The position numbers and the translations under genes were made by a program. A DNA stretch of 64,000 bases from Streptomyces sp. CB02414 (GTDB taxonomy: Bacteria > Actinomycetota > Actinomycetes > Streptomycetales > Streptomycetaceae), in assembly GCF_001905385.1 (NCBI RefSeq), contig NZ_LIPF01000004.1, positions 62,001-126,000 on the forward strand. Direction: 5' to 3'. Below the pieces are notes generated by a model, which saw only the letters and a program-made list of their open reading frames with translations, had not been told where the DNA came from and ran no database searches. This document shows, in pieces, positions 24,126 through 32,220 of the stretch; the first letter of the stretch is position 1, and each line of letters opens with the position of its first letter.

Positions 24126-24347
24126 GTGACAGAGCGGCAGGACCGTGAGTGGGTGGCGATGACACCCGGCGACTTCGACCGGGACGCGCCGCTGGTCCTC
24201 AACGTGGGCACCGGGCCCGCCACCGTCCCGGCCGAGCCGGACGAGTACGGCACCGCACCCCTGTTCGGTGAGACGGCACCCGTGCGGGCCGCCCCGCGCC
24301 GCGGCCGGCGAGGACGGCCCGCACCCGCCCAGGAGCGGCTTTTCTGA
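24126..24347 (+). CDS. Small hypothetical protein
   Basis: A 73-residue ORF starting at GTG 24126 with GGGAGG 12 bases upstream. The N-terminal half is acidic and ordered-looking (MTPGDFDRDAPLVLNVGTGP), the C-terminal 25 residues are Arg/Pro/Ala-rich (RRGRRGRPAPAQERLF). It is divergent from the SpoIIE-type phosphatase gene across 184 bases. A GTG at 24114 is an alternative start. No family recognised; the case for a real gene rests on RBS, codon pattern and position. Confidence 0.5.
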   Translation: MTERQDREWVAMTPGDFDRDAPLVLNVGTGPATVPAEPDEYGTAPLFGETAPVRAAPRRGRRGRPAPAQERLF

Positions 24348-24446
24348 CCGTCCCCGCCGGGGACCAGGCAGTAGCGCACCTTCACCCGGCTGTGCCGCCG
24401 CGCGGGCGCGTGCCGTACGGGATACCGCACCGTTCGGTGCGCGGAA

Positions 24447-24506
24447 GTGCTCGGAACGGCTTTGTATCGAGCACGTATTGACATGCAACGGTCGAGGCCG
24501 CAGAGT
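24447..24506 (+). promoter_or_regulatory. Candidate promoter and inverted repeat for the GH109-like gene
   Basis: GTGCTCG (24447-24453) and CGAGCAC (24468-24474) form perfect 7-bp arms with a 14-base spacer. Directly after it lies a TTGACA hexamer (24478-24483), and 17 bases on CAGAGT (24501-24506) could be a weak -10. A regulator bound to the repeat would sit just upstream of the -35. Confidence 0.45.
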
Positions 24507-24565
24507 CATGCCCCGAAAGCGTGCCCCCACCGTGATGCCGACCGCCCACGAGGAGTGTTGCCGTC

Positions 24566-25987
24566 ATGTCCGAAACGCCCGCTGTCTCACGCCGACTCCT
24601 CCTGGGCGGTGCCGTCGCCACCGGCGCGCTCGCGGCCGGGATGACCGCGTCGGCCCCGTCCGCGGCGGCTGCCGAGCCCGCCCCCCGCCGCAGACACGGC
24701 CAGAAGTCGATGATCGGTGTGCCGTTCGACGCCCACAGAACCGTCCGGGTCGGCGTCATCGGCCTGGGCAACCGGGGCGGGGGCATGATCACGGGCTGGG
24801 CGGCCGTACCCGGCTGCACCGTGACCGCCGTCTGCGACATCCGTGCCGACCGCGCCAAGCGCGCCGCCGACCGCCTGGAGAGCAAGGGCCACCCCCGGCC
24901 CGCCGAGTACGGCGGCTCCGCCGACTCCTACGCCCGGATGCTCAGGCGCGACGACATCGACCTCGTCTACATCGCCACGCCGTGGGAGTTCCACTACGAG
25001 CAGGGCAGGGCCGCGCTGCTCAGCGGCCGGCACGCCGTGGTGGAACTCCCCGTCGCGACGGAACTGCGCGAACTGTGGGACCTGGTCGACACCTCGGAGC
25101 GCACCCGCAGGCACCTGCTGCTCTCCGAGAACTGCAGCTACGGCCGCAACGAACTGGCCATGCTCAAGGCCGCGCACGACGGCCTGTTCGGCGACGTCAC
25201 CAACGGCCACGGCGGCTACCTGCACGACCTGCGGGAACTCCTGTTCTCCGACACCTACTACACCGACTCCTGGCGCCGCCTGTGGCACACCCGCAGCACC
25301 GCGTCCTTCTACCCCATGCACGGGCTGGCGCCCATCGCGGCCGCCATGGACGTCAACCGCGGCGACCGCATGGCCACCCTGAGCGCCACCTCGACCGCCC
25401 CGAAGGGCCTGGCCGACTACCGCGCACGCTTCGTCCCGAGGGACCACCCGTCCTGGAAGGAGAAGTACATCAACGGCGACCTGGTCACCTGCATGATCGA
25501 GACGGCGAAGGGCAGGACGATCCGCGCCGAGCACGACGTCAGCTCGCCCCGGCCCTACAGCCGCATCAACACCCTCGCGGGGAGCCGGGGCATCGTCGAG
25601 GACTACGCCGGACCCGCCCCGACCGGCGCCCGGATCTACGTCGAGCCGGACCACAGCGGCCACACCTGGCGCGACTTCGAGGGCTACCGCAAGGAGTACG
25701 ACCACTGGCTCTGGCAGAAGGTCGGCGACGACGCGGCCAACAACGGCGGCCACGGTGGCATGGACTACGTGCTGCAGTGGCGCATCGTCCAGTCGATGCG
25801 GGCGGGCCTGGTACCGGACATCGACGTGTACGACTCCGCCGCCTGGTGCTCGCCCGTCCCCCTGAGCGTGAAGTCGCTGGCCAGGGGCGGACGCCCGGTG
25901 GAGATCCCCGACTTCACCCGGGGCGCCTGGCGTGAGCGCAGGCCCGGCCTCGACTCGGCCCCCACCGACATGCCGCCCGTCGGCTGA
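24566..25987 (+). CDS. Tat-exported Gfo/Idh/MocA family protein, GH109-like
   Basis: A 473-residue protein with a twin-arginine signal (VSRRLLLGGAVATGALAAG) and an NAD-binding Rossmann domain (VGVIGLGNRGGGMITG). The C-terminal alpha/beta domain holds SFYPMHGLAPIAAAMDVNRG and EHDVSSPRPYSRINTLAGSRG, closely matching family GH109, NAD-dependent alpha-N-acetylgalactosaminidases that work by oxidation, elimination and re-reduction. Tat export fits a cofactor-loaded secreted enzyme. Length is normal for GH109. It stands alone with its own promoter region and a strong terminator behind it. Substrate is inferred as an alpha-GalNAc-containing glycan; plain dehydrogenase activity is the alternative. 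Confidence 0.88.
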   Translation: MSETPAVSRRLLLGGAVATGALAAGMTASAPSAAAAEPAPRRRHGQKSMIGVPFDAHRTVRVGVIGLGNRGGGMITGWAAVPGCTVTAVCDIRADRAKRAADRLESKGHPRPAEYGGSADSYARMLRRDDIDLVYIATPWEFHYEQGRAALLSGRHAVVELPVATELRELWDLVDTSERTRRHLLLSENCSYGRNELAMLKAAHDGLFGDVTNGHGGYLHDLRELLFSDTYYTDSWRRLWHTRSTASFYPMHGLAPIAAAMDVNRGDRMATLSATSTAPKGLADYRARFVPRDHPSWKEKYINGDLVTCMIETAKGRTIRAEHDVSSPRPYSRINTLAGSRGIVEDYAGPAPTGARIYVEPDHSGHTWRDFEGYRKEYDHWLWQKVGDDAANNGGHGGMDYVLQWRIVQSMRAGLVPDIDVYDSAAWCSPVPLSVKSLARGGRPVEIPDFTRGAWRERRPGLDSAPTDMPPVG

Positions 25988-26002
25988 ACCGTACGGACGG
26001 AC

Positions 26003-26048
26003 CGGCTCCCGGCCACGGCTCCCCTCGGGCAGCCGTGACCGGGGGCCG
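26003..26048. terminator. Bidirectional terminator between convergent genes
   Basis: CGGCTCCCGGCCACGGCT (26003-26020) pairs with 26031-26048 around a 10-base loop, with two mismatched positions in the stem. It lies 15 bases after the GH109-like stop and about 70 bases beyond the stop of the convergent L,D-transpeptidase-like gene. Confidence 0.7.
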
Positions 26049-26119
26049 CACCGCGGGGGACCGGACCCGCACGAAGGGGCGACGACTCCTTCACGGATGG
26101 ACACCCGCCGTGGGGCGCC

Positions 26120-26875
26120 CTACCGCATCAGGACCGACTTCGGCCCCATCACCACGACCGGCTCCTTGTCCGGGTCCAGGGCGGTGAGCAGCGCGCGCAT
26201 GTGCTCCTCGCTCAGGGACACGCAGGCGTTGGTCGGCCCGTCGTGGTCCACGTGGATCCAGACGCCGCCGCCCTTGTCCTCGCCCAGCGGGCGGGTCTTG
26301 TCCAGCGGGGTGGTGCCGGGCACCCGGTTGTAGTCGATGGCGATCACGTAGTCGAACGAACCCTCCAGCGGCTCTCCGAGGTGCCCCGTGCCCGACACCG
26401 CGAACTGCGGGTCCTGGTCGTAGGGGAGCCGGGTTCCCGGGTCGGGCAGCCTGCCCCCGGCGTCGCTCAGCCGGAACACGCCGACGGGCGTGTGCAGGTC
26501 GCCCGCCTCGTGGTCGTCGGTCCAGCCGCGCAGCCCGTTGTGCGCGGGCCAGGGACCGGCGACGGCACGCCAGCCCTGTGCGGGGTACCGCTCGTACAGG
26601 ACCGCCCGGGCCCGGTTCGAGCTCTCCGTCGCGCCGGTGACGACCAGCGCCTGCCGGGTGGCGTCGGGGAGCCGGGCGCGCATGGCCGGCCCGACCCCGG
26701 GCAGGGGCCGGGGGAAGGAGCGCGGGGGGCCGGCCTGCGGGGACACGGACGTGCCCGGCGGCTGCGAGTCCCGGGGTGACGCCGCCTCCGACGGCTGCCG
26801 GGCGCACCCGGTCGCCAGTACGCCGGTGCACAGGACGGCGCCGATCACCAGGGCCAGCGCTCTTCTGACGGTCAT
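26120..26875 (-). CDS. L,D-transpeptidase-fold (YkuD-like) lipoprotein
   Basis: A 251-residue lipoprotein: signal peptide MTVRRALALVIGAVLCTGVL with lipobox ATGC and lipidated Cys24. The mature protein has a Pro-rich linker and a YkuD-like catalytic domain in which His208/His211 (IHVDHDG) and Cys218 (TNACVSLSEEHM) take the places of the HG...SxGC signature. YkuD enzymes form 3-3 peptidoglycan cross-links; this divergent subgroup may act differently. The motif TNAC instead of SHGC is a family variant. It is divergent from the cold-shock gene, with a long interrupted palindrome 14 bases upstream of its ATG (26875). Extracytoplasmic location is clear; exact activity is inferred. Confidence 0.83.
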   Translation of the reverse strand: MTVRRALALVIGAVLCTGVLATGCARQPSEAASPRDSQPPGTSVSPQAGPPRSFPRPLPGVGPAMRARLPDATRQALVVTGATESSNRARAVLYERYPAQGWRAVAGPWPAHNGLRGWTDDHEAGDLHTPVGVFRLSDAGGRLPDPGTRLPYDQDPQFAVSGTGHLGEPLEGSFDYVIAIDYNRVPGTTPLDKTRPLGEDKGGGVWIHVDHDGPTNACVSLSEEHMRALLTALDPDKEPVVVMGPKSVLMR

Positions 26876-26888
26876 AACGATCTCCGAC

Positions 26889-26926
26889 TCCGTTGGTGGA
26901 CTACTCATTGCTTCTCCACTAACGGA
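26889..26926. promoter_or_regulatory. Long interrupted palindrome, candidate operator
   Basis: TCCGTTGGTGGA (26889-26900) and TCCACTAACGGA (26915-26926) match as inverted repeats at 11 of 12 positions with a 14-base spacer. It begins 14 bases upstream of the LDT-like lipoprotein start codon. Either a dimeric repressor site or a 5'-leader stem-loop. Confidence 0.55.
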
Positions 26927-27132
26927 ACCGGGTTGTGCGGCCGCCTCGCCGTCTCCCCCGTATGGCGCAGGAGCCGACCGCGCGACCGCCCGCCGAAAGG
27001 CCCGGCGGCACCGGTCCGTCGTGCCGCCACCGACGGCCCGAACGCAACATCGTTGCCGCTCGGACCCCTTACTCACTGGTGGGGCTCGGACATGCCGTGT
27101 AGCGTCAGCAGCAGATGTCGTGGTTCGCCCAG

Positions 27133-27158
27133 ACCGCCCGCGCCGGAGTGCGGGCGGT
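27133..27158 (+). promoter_or_regulatory. Hairpin in the cold-shock gene leader
   Basis: Arms ACCGCCCGC (27133-27141) and GCGGGCGGT (27150-27158) with an 8-base loop, followed by TTT. It resembles an intrinsic terminator placed 83 bases before the cold-shock ATG, so it may act in leader-based control of the mRNA. Confidence 0.5.
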
Positions 27159-27229
27159 TTGCTGTGCAATGCCGGAGGACCAGGACGACCACCTCCGGGT
27201 TCGCACGGTGCGGATCCGATATCGGCTGA

Positions 27230-27445
<216 letters not shown>

Positions 27446-27465
27446 CCGGGAGACCGCCGAACTGA

Positions 27466-27505
27466 GCACGGTGCCCGGGAGCCGCTCGGCTCCCGGGCAC
27501 CGTGC
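27466..27505. terminator. Very strong bidirectional hairpin terminator
   Basis: Perfect 18-bp arms, GCACGGTGCCCGGGAGCC at 27466-27483 and its complement at 27488-27505, with a GCTC loop. It lies 20 bases after the cold-shock stop and 26 bases beyond the stop of the convergent hydrolase gene, and can end both transcripts. Confidence 0.9.
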
Positions 27506-27531
27506 CGTTGTCGCAGGCCCTCACACCACCG

Positions 27532-28365
27532 TCAGACAAGCCGCCGCAGGAAGGCGAGCAGCGCGGCGGTGAGTTCGGCGGGCGCGTCCTCCTGTACGAG
27601 GTGGCCCGCGCCGGCGATCGGCTCCAGACGGGCGCCGGGGACGGCCGCCGCGAGCTCGCGTCCCTTCGCCACCGGGATCCAGGCGTCGTCCTCGCCCCAG
27701 CAGACCAGCGTCGGTACCCCGATGGTGGCGTACCGGTCCTGGATCTCGTCGGTGTGCCGCTGGTCGGCCTGGGCGATCTGCCGGTAGAAGGCCGGCTGCC
27801 CCGCTTCGCCGAGCCACGGCCGCACCAACCGCTCCAGTACCGCCGGGTGCAGACCCGGACCGCTGGCGGAAGCCACGTACTCGGCGACCAGAGCCCCGTG
27901 GAGCGACGGCGGCAGCGCCTCGAAGACCTCGGCGTGGTCGCGGACCAGCCGGAAGAACGGCGACCCCCAGGGAGCCAGCGCGACCGGATCGACCAGGGCC
28001 AGAGCCCGGTAGCGGGCGCCGTGCAGCAGATGGGCGCGCAGCGCCACCGCACCCCCGAAGTCGTGGGCGACCACGACGGGCTCCGCCAGACCCCAGTGGT
28101 CCAGCAGTTCGGTGAAGACCCGGCCCTGGGCGGCCAGGGACACGTCCTGACCCGGGAACTTCTCCGACATCCCGTAGCCCGGCATGTCCCAGACGAACAC
28201 CTGGTGGTCCCGCGCCAGCGAACGGGCCACCGCGCGCCAGACGTAGGAGGAGAACGGCGTGCCGTGCAGCAGGACCAGAGGCTGCCGGCCCGCCTCACCC
28301 AGCCGGTTCCAGCGGACGGCCCCCGTACTCCCGGCGAACGTCTCGGGCAGCGGCCACGTGGACAT
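27532..28365 (-). CDS. Alpha/beta hydrolase, dehalogenase/epoxide-hydrolase type
   Basis: A 277-residue alpha/beta hydrolase. The oxyanion segment is LLHGTPFSSYVWR, and the nucleophile elbow reads VVAHDFGGAVAL, so the nucleophile is Asp, not Ser. That points to haloalkane dehalogenase, haloacetate dehalogenase or epoxide hydrolase chemistry rather than an esterase. The charge relay is completed by GEDDAWIP and the catalytic His in GAGHLVQED. A cap domain of about 70 residues lies between. No signal peptide. It is followed on its 5' side by the DUF574 methyltransferase gene, 45 bases away on the same strand. The natural substrate is unknown. Confidence 0.9.
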   Translation of the reverse strand: MSTWPLPETFAGSTGAVRWNRLGEAGRQPLVLLHGTPFSSYVWRAVARSLARDHQVFVWDMPGYGMSEKFPGQDVSLAAQGRVFTELLDHWGLAEPVVVAHDFGGAVALRAHLLHGARYRALALVDPVALAPWGSPFFRLVRDHAEVFEALPPSLHGALVAEYVASASGPGLHPAVLERLVRPWLGEAGQPAFYRQIAQADQRHTDEIQDRYATIGVPTLVCWGEDDAWIPVAKGRELAAAVPGARLEPIAGAGHLVQEDAPAELTAALLAFLRRLV

Positions 28366-28410
28366 GTGCTTGCCTTTCTCTCCGGGCGGGGCGCCCTCGC
28401 CGGTGCGGAC

Positions 28411-29226
28411 TCAGGGCTTGCGGGCCAGACCGCCGTGCTCGCCGATGGGCTCCGGCGCGGGGGAGGCGGCGTCCGGACGCCACAGGGGGACGGAGACGAC
28501 TCCGGGTTCCACCAGCTCCAGCCCGTCGAAGTACGCCGTGATCTCGTCCACGGTGCGCAGGTTGTACGGCACCGCGCCGCTCTCGTTGTACGCGTCCTGG
28601 GCCTGTTCGAACCCCGGATCGATGCCCCGGGAGCCGTCGTTGACGGAGAGGTAGCTGCCCGGGGGCAGTGCGTCCATCAGCCGGGTGACGATGGAACGCG
28701 CCTGGTCGTAGTCGGCGACGTGCCCCAGGATGTTGCTGAGGATGAGGGCGACCGGCCGTTCGAAGTCCAGCGTCCTGGCGGCGCCCCGCAGGACGCTGTC
28801 CGGGTCGAGCACGTCCGAGTCGATGTACGCGGTCGCCCCCTCGGGAGTGGAGTAGAGCAGCGCGCGGGCGTGCGCGAGGACCATCGGATCGTTGTCCACG
28901 TAGACGATCCGGGACTCGGGGGCGATGCGCTGGGCGACCTCGTGGGTGTTGTCGGCGGTCGGCAGGCCGGTACCGATGTCGAGGAACTGACGGACACCCG
29001 CCTCGGCGACCAGGTACGTGATGTTGCGGCGCAGGAAGGCGCGGCTGCTGCGGGCGATGGTGACGATGCCGGGGAAGACGGCGGTGTACGCGTCGCCGGC
29101 GTCCTCGTCGACCGGGTAGTTGTCCTTCCCGCCCAGCCAGTAGTTCCAGATCCGGGCCGAGTGCGGCACCGAGGTGTCGATCTTCTGGTGCGCTGCGGGG
29201 CCGGGGTTCGTCACGGGGTCGCTCAT
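28411..29226 (-). CDS. SAM-dependent methyltransferase, DUF574 (Methyltransf_19) family
   Basis: A 271-residue protein of the DUF574 family, which is greatly expanded in Streptomyces. Family landmarks are ARIWNYWLGGKDNYPVDEDAG near the N-terminus, the SAM-binding motif QFLDIGTGLPTADNTHEVA, VYVDNDPMVLAHARALL, and the C-terminal FDGLELVEPGVVSVPLWRP. It is a Rossmann-fold class I methyltransferase; members have no agreed substrate. No signal peptide or membrane segment. It probably shares a transcript with the downstream hydrolase gene, and the SMP-30 gene lies 87 bases upstream of its start. Confidence 0.93.
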   Translation of the reverse strand: MSDPVTNPGPAAHQKIDTSVPHSARIWNYWLGGKDNYPVDEDAGDAYTAVFPGIVTIARSSRAFLRRNITYLVAEAGVRQFLDIGTGLPTADNTHEVAQRIAPESRIVYVDNDPMVLAHARALLYSTPEGATAYIDSDVLDPDSVLRGAARTLDFERPVALILSNILGHVADYDQARSIVTRLMDALPPGSYLSVNDGSRGIDPGFEQAQDAYNESGAVPYNLRTVDEITAYFDGLELVEPGVVSVPLWRPDAASPAPEPIGEHGGLARKP

Positions 29227-29313
29227 GGGTACGGTCCGTCTTTCAGCCGAGTCATGGGTGCTTCGTCACAACCTACGCCGCAACTGCCCTCCCTCGCACA
29301 CCGGTTCGCCTGC

Positions 29314-30222
29314 TCAGACGCGCGGTGCGCCCGTCACGGACATCACCAGCGAGTACAGGGAGGTGGTGGCCGTGATGAACAGGCGGTTGTTCCTGGGACC
29401 GCCGAAGGCGATGTTGGACACCGGCTCGGGCACCCGCAGCCGTCCGATCAGGGTGCCGTCGGGGTGGTAGCAGTGGACACCGTCGGCGAGCGCGGCGGCC
29501 CACAGACGGCCCGCGTCGTCGAAGCGGATGTTGTCGAAGTGCACGTCGCCACGGGCCTCGGCGAAAACCTTGCCGCCCGACAGCGTGCCGTCCTCCTGGA
29601 CGTCGAACACGTGGATCCGGGCGGCCCGGGAGTCCGAGACGTACAGCCGCTTCTCGTCGGGGGAGAGGATCACGCCGTTGGGGCCGTCGAAGCCGTCGGC
29701 GGCGAGCCGCACCCGACCCGACCCCGGGTCGATCCGGTAGACGTTGCACGCGCCGATCTCCGACTCGGCGCGGTGCCCCTCGTAGTCGCTGAGGATGCCG
29801 AAGTCCGGGTCGGAGAACCAGACCGTGCCGTCCGAGCGCACGACGGAGTCGTTCGGGCTGTTGAGCCGCTTGCCGTCGTAGCGGTCGGCGAGGACGGTCA
29901 CGGTCCCGTCGGCCTCGGTGCGGGTGACCCGGCGGTTGCCCTGCTCGCAGGTGACCAGCCGGCCCCGCCGGTCCAGGGTGTTGCCGTTGCTGTGGCCGGC
30001 CGGGGAGCGGAAGACGCCGACCGTGCCGGTGGACTCGTCCCAGCGCAGGATGCGGTCGTTGGGGATGTCGCTCCACACGAGCTGACGCCAGGCCGGCACG
30101 TACAAGGGGCCCTCGGCCCAGCGGCAGCCGTCGTGCAGGACCTCCAGCCTGCTGTCGCCGCTCGCGCAGCGCCTGGTGCGGAAGCGGTCGTCCAGGATCT
30201 CGTACAGGCCGTCGGCGGACAT
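29314..30222 (-). CDS. SMP-30/gluconolactonase family protein
   Basis: A 302-residue six-bladed beta-propeller lactonase. Metal-ligand positions of the family are visible: Glu in RWAEGPLYVP, Asn/Asp in KRLNSPNDSVV and Asp in LYVSDSRAARIHVFD. Members hydrolyse gluconolactone or other sugar lactones with a divalent cation. There is no signal peptide, so it acts in the cytoplasm. It is the third gene of a minus-strand run (propeller lipoprotein, SMP-30, DUF574, hydrolase); spacing of 32 bases from the lipoprotein gene suggests co-transcription. Substrate not deducible. Confidence 0.92.
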   Translation of the reverse strand: MSADGLYEILDDRFRTRRCASGDSRLEVLHDGCRWAEGPLYVPAWRQLVWSDIPNDRILRWDESTGTVGVFRSPAGHSNGNTLDRRGRLVTCEQGNRRVTRTEADGTVTVLADRYDGKRLNSPNDSVVRSDGTVWFSDPDFGILSDYEGHRAESEIGACNVYRIDPGSGRVRLAADGFDGPNGVILSPDEKRLYVSDSRAARIHVFDVQEDGTLSGGKVFAEARGDVHFDNIRFDDAGRLWAAALADGVHCYHPDGTLIGRLRVPEPVSNIAFGGPRNNRLFITATTSLYSLVMSVTGAPRV

Positions 30223-30254
30223 GGTGCCCTCTCAGCGAGATGATCAGGATGGGC

Positions 30255-31421
30255 TCAACGTATCCCCGGCAGCACGGCGATGCCCAGAGGCCGTTCACCG
30301 ACCGGCAGCCGTGTCACCCGGCCCGTGGCGGTGTCGACCACGCTCAGGCCGTTCCAGTAGCCGTCACGGGTGAAGCCGCCGGAGACGTAGGCGGTGCGGC
30401 CGTCCGCCGAGGGGACGACACTCTCGTGCGGACCGTCCAGCGGGATCACCCGCTCGTCGCCGCCGGGCGTCCGTACCGTCAGGGACGGGCCGTCGTCCTC
30501 GGACGGATCGATCGGACCGGCCCCCACGACGTACAGCGTTCCGTCGGCACCGACCGCCGCGCCGTGCTGGTGCGTGTCGGCCGTCATGTCCTCGATGCGC
30601 ACCCGTCCGGTGCGCGGATCGACCACGGCGAGGCGTTCGCCCTCGAAGGGCAGCAGCAGGGCTCCGTCCGAGGGGCGTACGGCGGTGTAGTGCGGCTTGA
30701 GCCACGAACCGAGGCCGCCCTCGGTGCCGTACGGGGCCACCTCGATGCCGCGGGTCGTCCAGGCGCCGGTGTCGACGACGGTGACGTCGAAGGAGTCGTG
30801 GTTGGTGGCGTAGACGTGGCGACCGTCGCGGGAGACGTCGACGTCGAAGGGCCGGCGCCCGACCGGCACGGTCCGCGTCACCTTCCTCCGCTCGGCGTCG
30901 ATGACCTCCAGGGTGCCGTTGCCACCGGGCACGTTGACGCCGACGTAGACCCGGCTGCCGTCCGGGGACAGGGCGATGCCCATGCCGCCGCCCCGGTACT
31001 CGCCGGTCGTCACGGGGCCGACGTCGGTCGTGTAGGGGATCAGGCCGGTGCGCTCGCGCGTACGGGTGTCCACGACGGCCACGCCCTGTGCCGTCGCGAC
31101 CCATGCCGTGCCGTCGTCGTCGACGGCGAGACCGTAGGGAGCCGTCCCCACCCGCACCGACCCCAGGTCGGCCGCCGAGCCCCGCCGGCCGGGGTCGACG
31201 AAGGTCACGGTGTCGGCGCCGAAGTCCGTCACCAGCAGCGTGCCTTCGTGCGTGGTGGCCGTGTCCGTGCCGGGGGCCGGAGTGCGGGCGGGTGCCGTGG
31301 CGGCGGGCGGGACGGACCCCGGGCCACCGGCCTGCGTGCCGCCGCCGGACGTGCATCCGGCCAGCGTCGCGGTCACGGCGGCCAGCACGGCGAGGTGCGG
31401 AGCGAGAAGGCGCCGGTTCAC
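30255..31421 (-). CDS. YncE-like beta-propeller lipoprotein
   Basis: A 388-residue exported lipoprotein with signal MNRRLLAPHLAVLAAVTATL and lipobox LAGC (Cys23). After a Gly/Pro/Thr-rich linker (about 24-60) comes a seven-bladed YVTN-type propeller with repeats such as VGTAPYGLAVDDDGTAWVA, GIALSPDGSRVYV, PFDVDVSRDGRHVYATNH and GIAVLPG. These proteins usually bind partners or ligands at the cell surface rather than catalyse. The GTG start at 31421 overlaps the ankyrin-gene stop (GTGA), so the two are translationally coupled. Function unknown. Confidence 0.88.
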   Translation of the reverse strand: MNRRLLAPHLAVLAAVTATLAGCTSGGGTQAGGPGSVPPAATAPARTPAPGTDTATTHEGTLLVTDFGADTVTFVDPGRRGSAADLGSVRVGTAPYGLAVDDDGTAWVATAQGVAVVDTRTRERTGLIPYTTDVGPVTTGEYRGGGMGIALSPDGSRVYVGVNVPGGNGTLEVIDAERRKVTRTVPVGRRPFDVDVSRDGRHVYATNHDSFDVTVVDTGAWTTRGIEVAPYGTEGGLGSWLKPHYTAVRPSDGALLLPFEGERLAVVDPRTGRVRIEDMTADTHQHGAAVGADGTLYVVGAGPIDPSEDDGPSLTVRTPGGDERVIPLDGPHESVVPSADGRTAYVSGGFTRDGYWNGLSVVDTATGRVTRLPVGERPLGIAVLPGIR

Positions 31422-32068
31422 CGCTGTCCGCCCTTCCGGAGGCCGCCGGTGCCGTCCGGCTCGGCGCGCCGCAGCATGTCGGCGATCGCACGGAATCCCC
31501 TGCGCTCGGCGTGGGCCCGGGCCGTGACGCCGTCGCCGTCCGGCAGCGACGGGTCGGCGCCCGCCGCGAGCAGCGCCTCCACCACCTCCTGGTGCGGACG
31601 GCCGCCGTCACCGAGGACGACCGCCTCCAGGAGCGCGGTCCAGCCGAGCCGGTTGACGTGGTCCACGTCGGTCGCCGTCTCGGCGAGCACGGCCCGCACG
31701 TAGGCCACGTGACCGCGCTCGCTCGCCGGGATCACCGACACTCCGCCGAAGCGGTTGGTCAGCGTCACGTCCGGACCACCGGGCAGCAGCGCCCGCATCA
31801 TCGCGACGCTGCCCGTGACCCCGGTGACCAGCCACGCGCTGTCCTCGCGGGCGTCCTGCGCGTTGACGTCGGCGCCTTGGGCGACCAGCAGTTCCGCGAC
31901 CGGCACCCGGTCGGCCAGGGCGGCCCGCAGCAGTGCCGTACGGCCCTCCTCGTCGCGTGCTTCCACGTCGGCGCCCGCCAGGAGCGCCGCCCGGACGGCA
32001 TCGGTGTCCCCGCGGTGCGCGGCGGCGAGCAGGGCGAGGCCGGCTGGAGTGGCTGATGAGTTCGTCAT
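31418..32068 (-). CDS. Ankyrin-repeat protein
   Basis: A 216-residue cytoplasmic protein made of about five to six ankyrin repeats, for example GDTDAVRAALLAGADVEARD, EEGRTALLRAALADRVPVAE, ELLVAQGADVNAQDA, GWTALLEAVVLGDGGRPHQE and VVEALLAAGADPSLPDGDG. Ankyrin repeats mediate protein binding, and no enzyme domain is attached. The ATG at 32068 lies after an Arg-rich open frame without repeats, so this start is favoured. It is coupled to the propeller lipoprotein gene by a four-base overlap, and a set of inverted half-sites (32168-32198) lies 100 bases upstream. Confidence 0.88.
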   Translation of the reverse strand: MTNSSATPAGLALLAAAHRGDTDAVRAALLAGADVEARDEEGRTALLRAALADRVPVAELLVAQGADVNAQDAREDSAWLVTGVTGSVAMMRALLPGGPDVTLTNRFGGVSVIPASERGHVAYVRAVLAETATDVDHVNRLGWTALLEAVVLGDGGRPHQEVVEALLAAGADPSLPDGDGVTARAHAERRGFRAIADMLRRAEPDGTGGLRKGGQR

Positions 32069-32167
32069 GGGGCGGGAACTCCGGAGTCTCGGGTGCTGGT
32101 CGCTCCAGCCTCCACCCCACGGGCGGCGGAGCCGGTCGGCACACCGGTCCCTTCCGGTTCGCGGGAC

Positions 32168-32198
32168 GGATGACGGGCATGTCATCCGATCGGATGAC
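32168..32198. promoter_or_regulatory. Three alternating half-sites including an 18-bp palindrome
   Basis: GTCATCCGATCGGATGAC (32181-32198) is a perfect 18-bp palindrome, and a further GGATGAC at 32168-32174 repeats the half-site in the opposite phase. The group lies about 100 bases upstream of the ankyrin gene, whose operon it probably controls. Confidence 0.55.
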
Positions 32199-32220
32199 CC
32201 GCCGGGGCGCCGGGTGCTGG

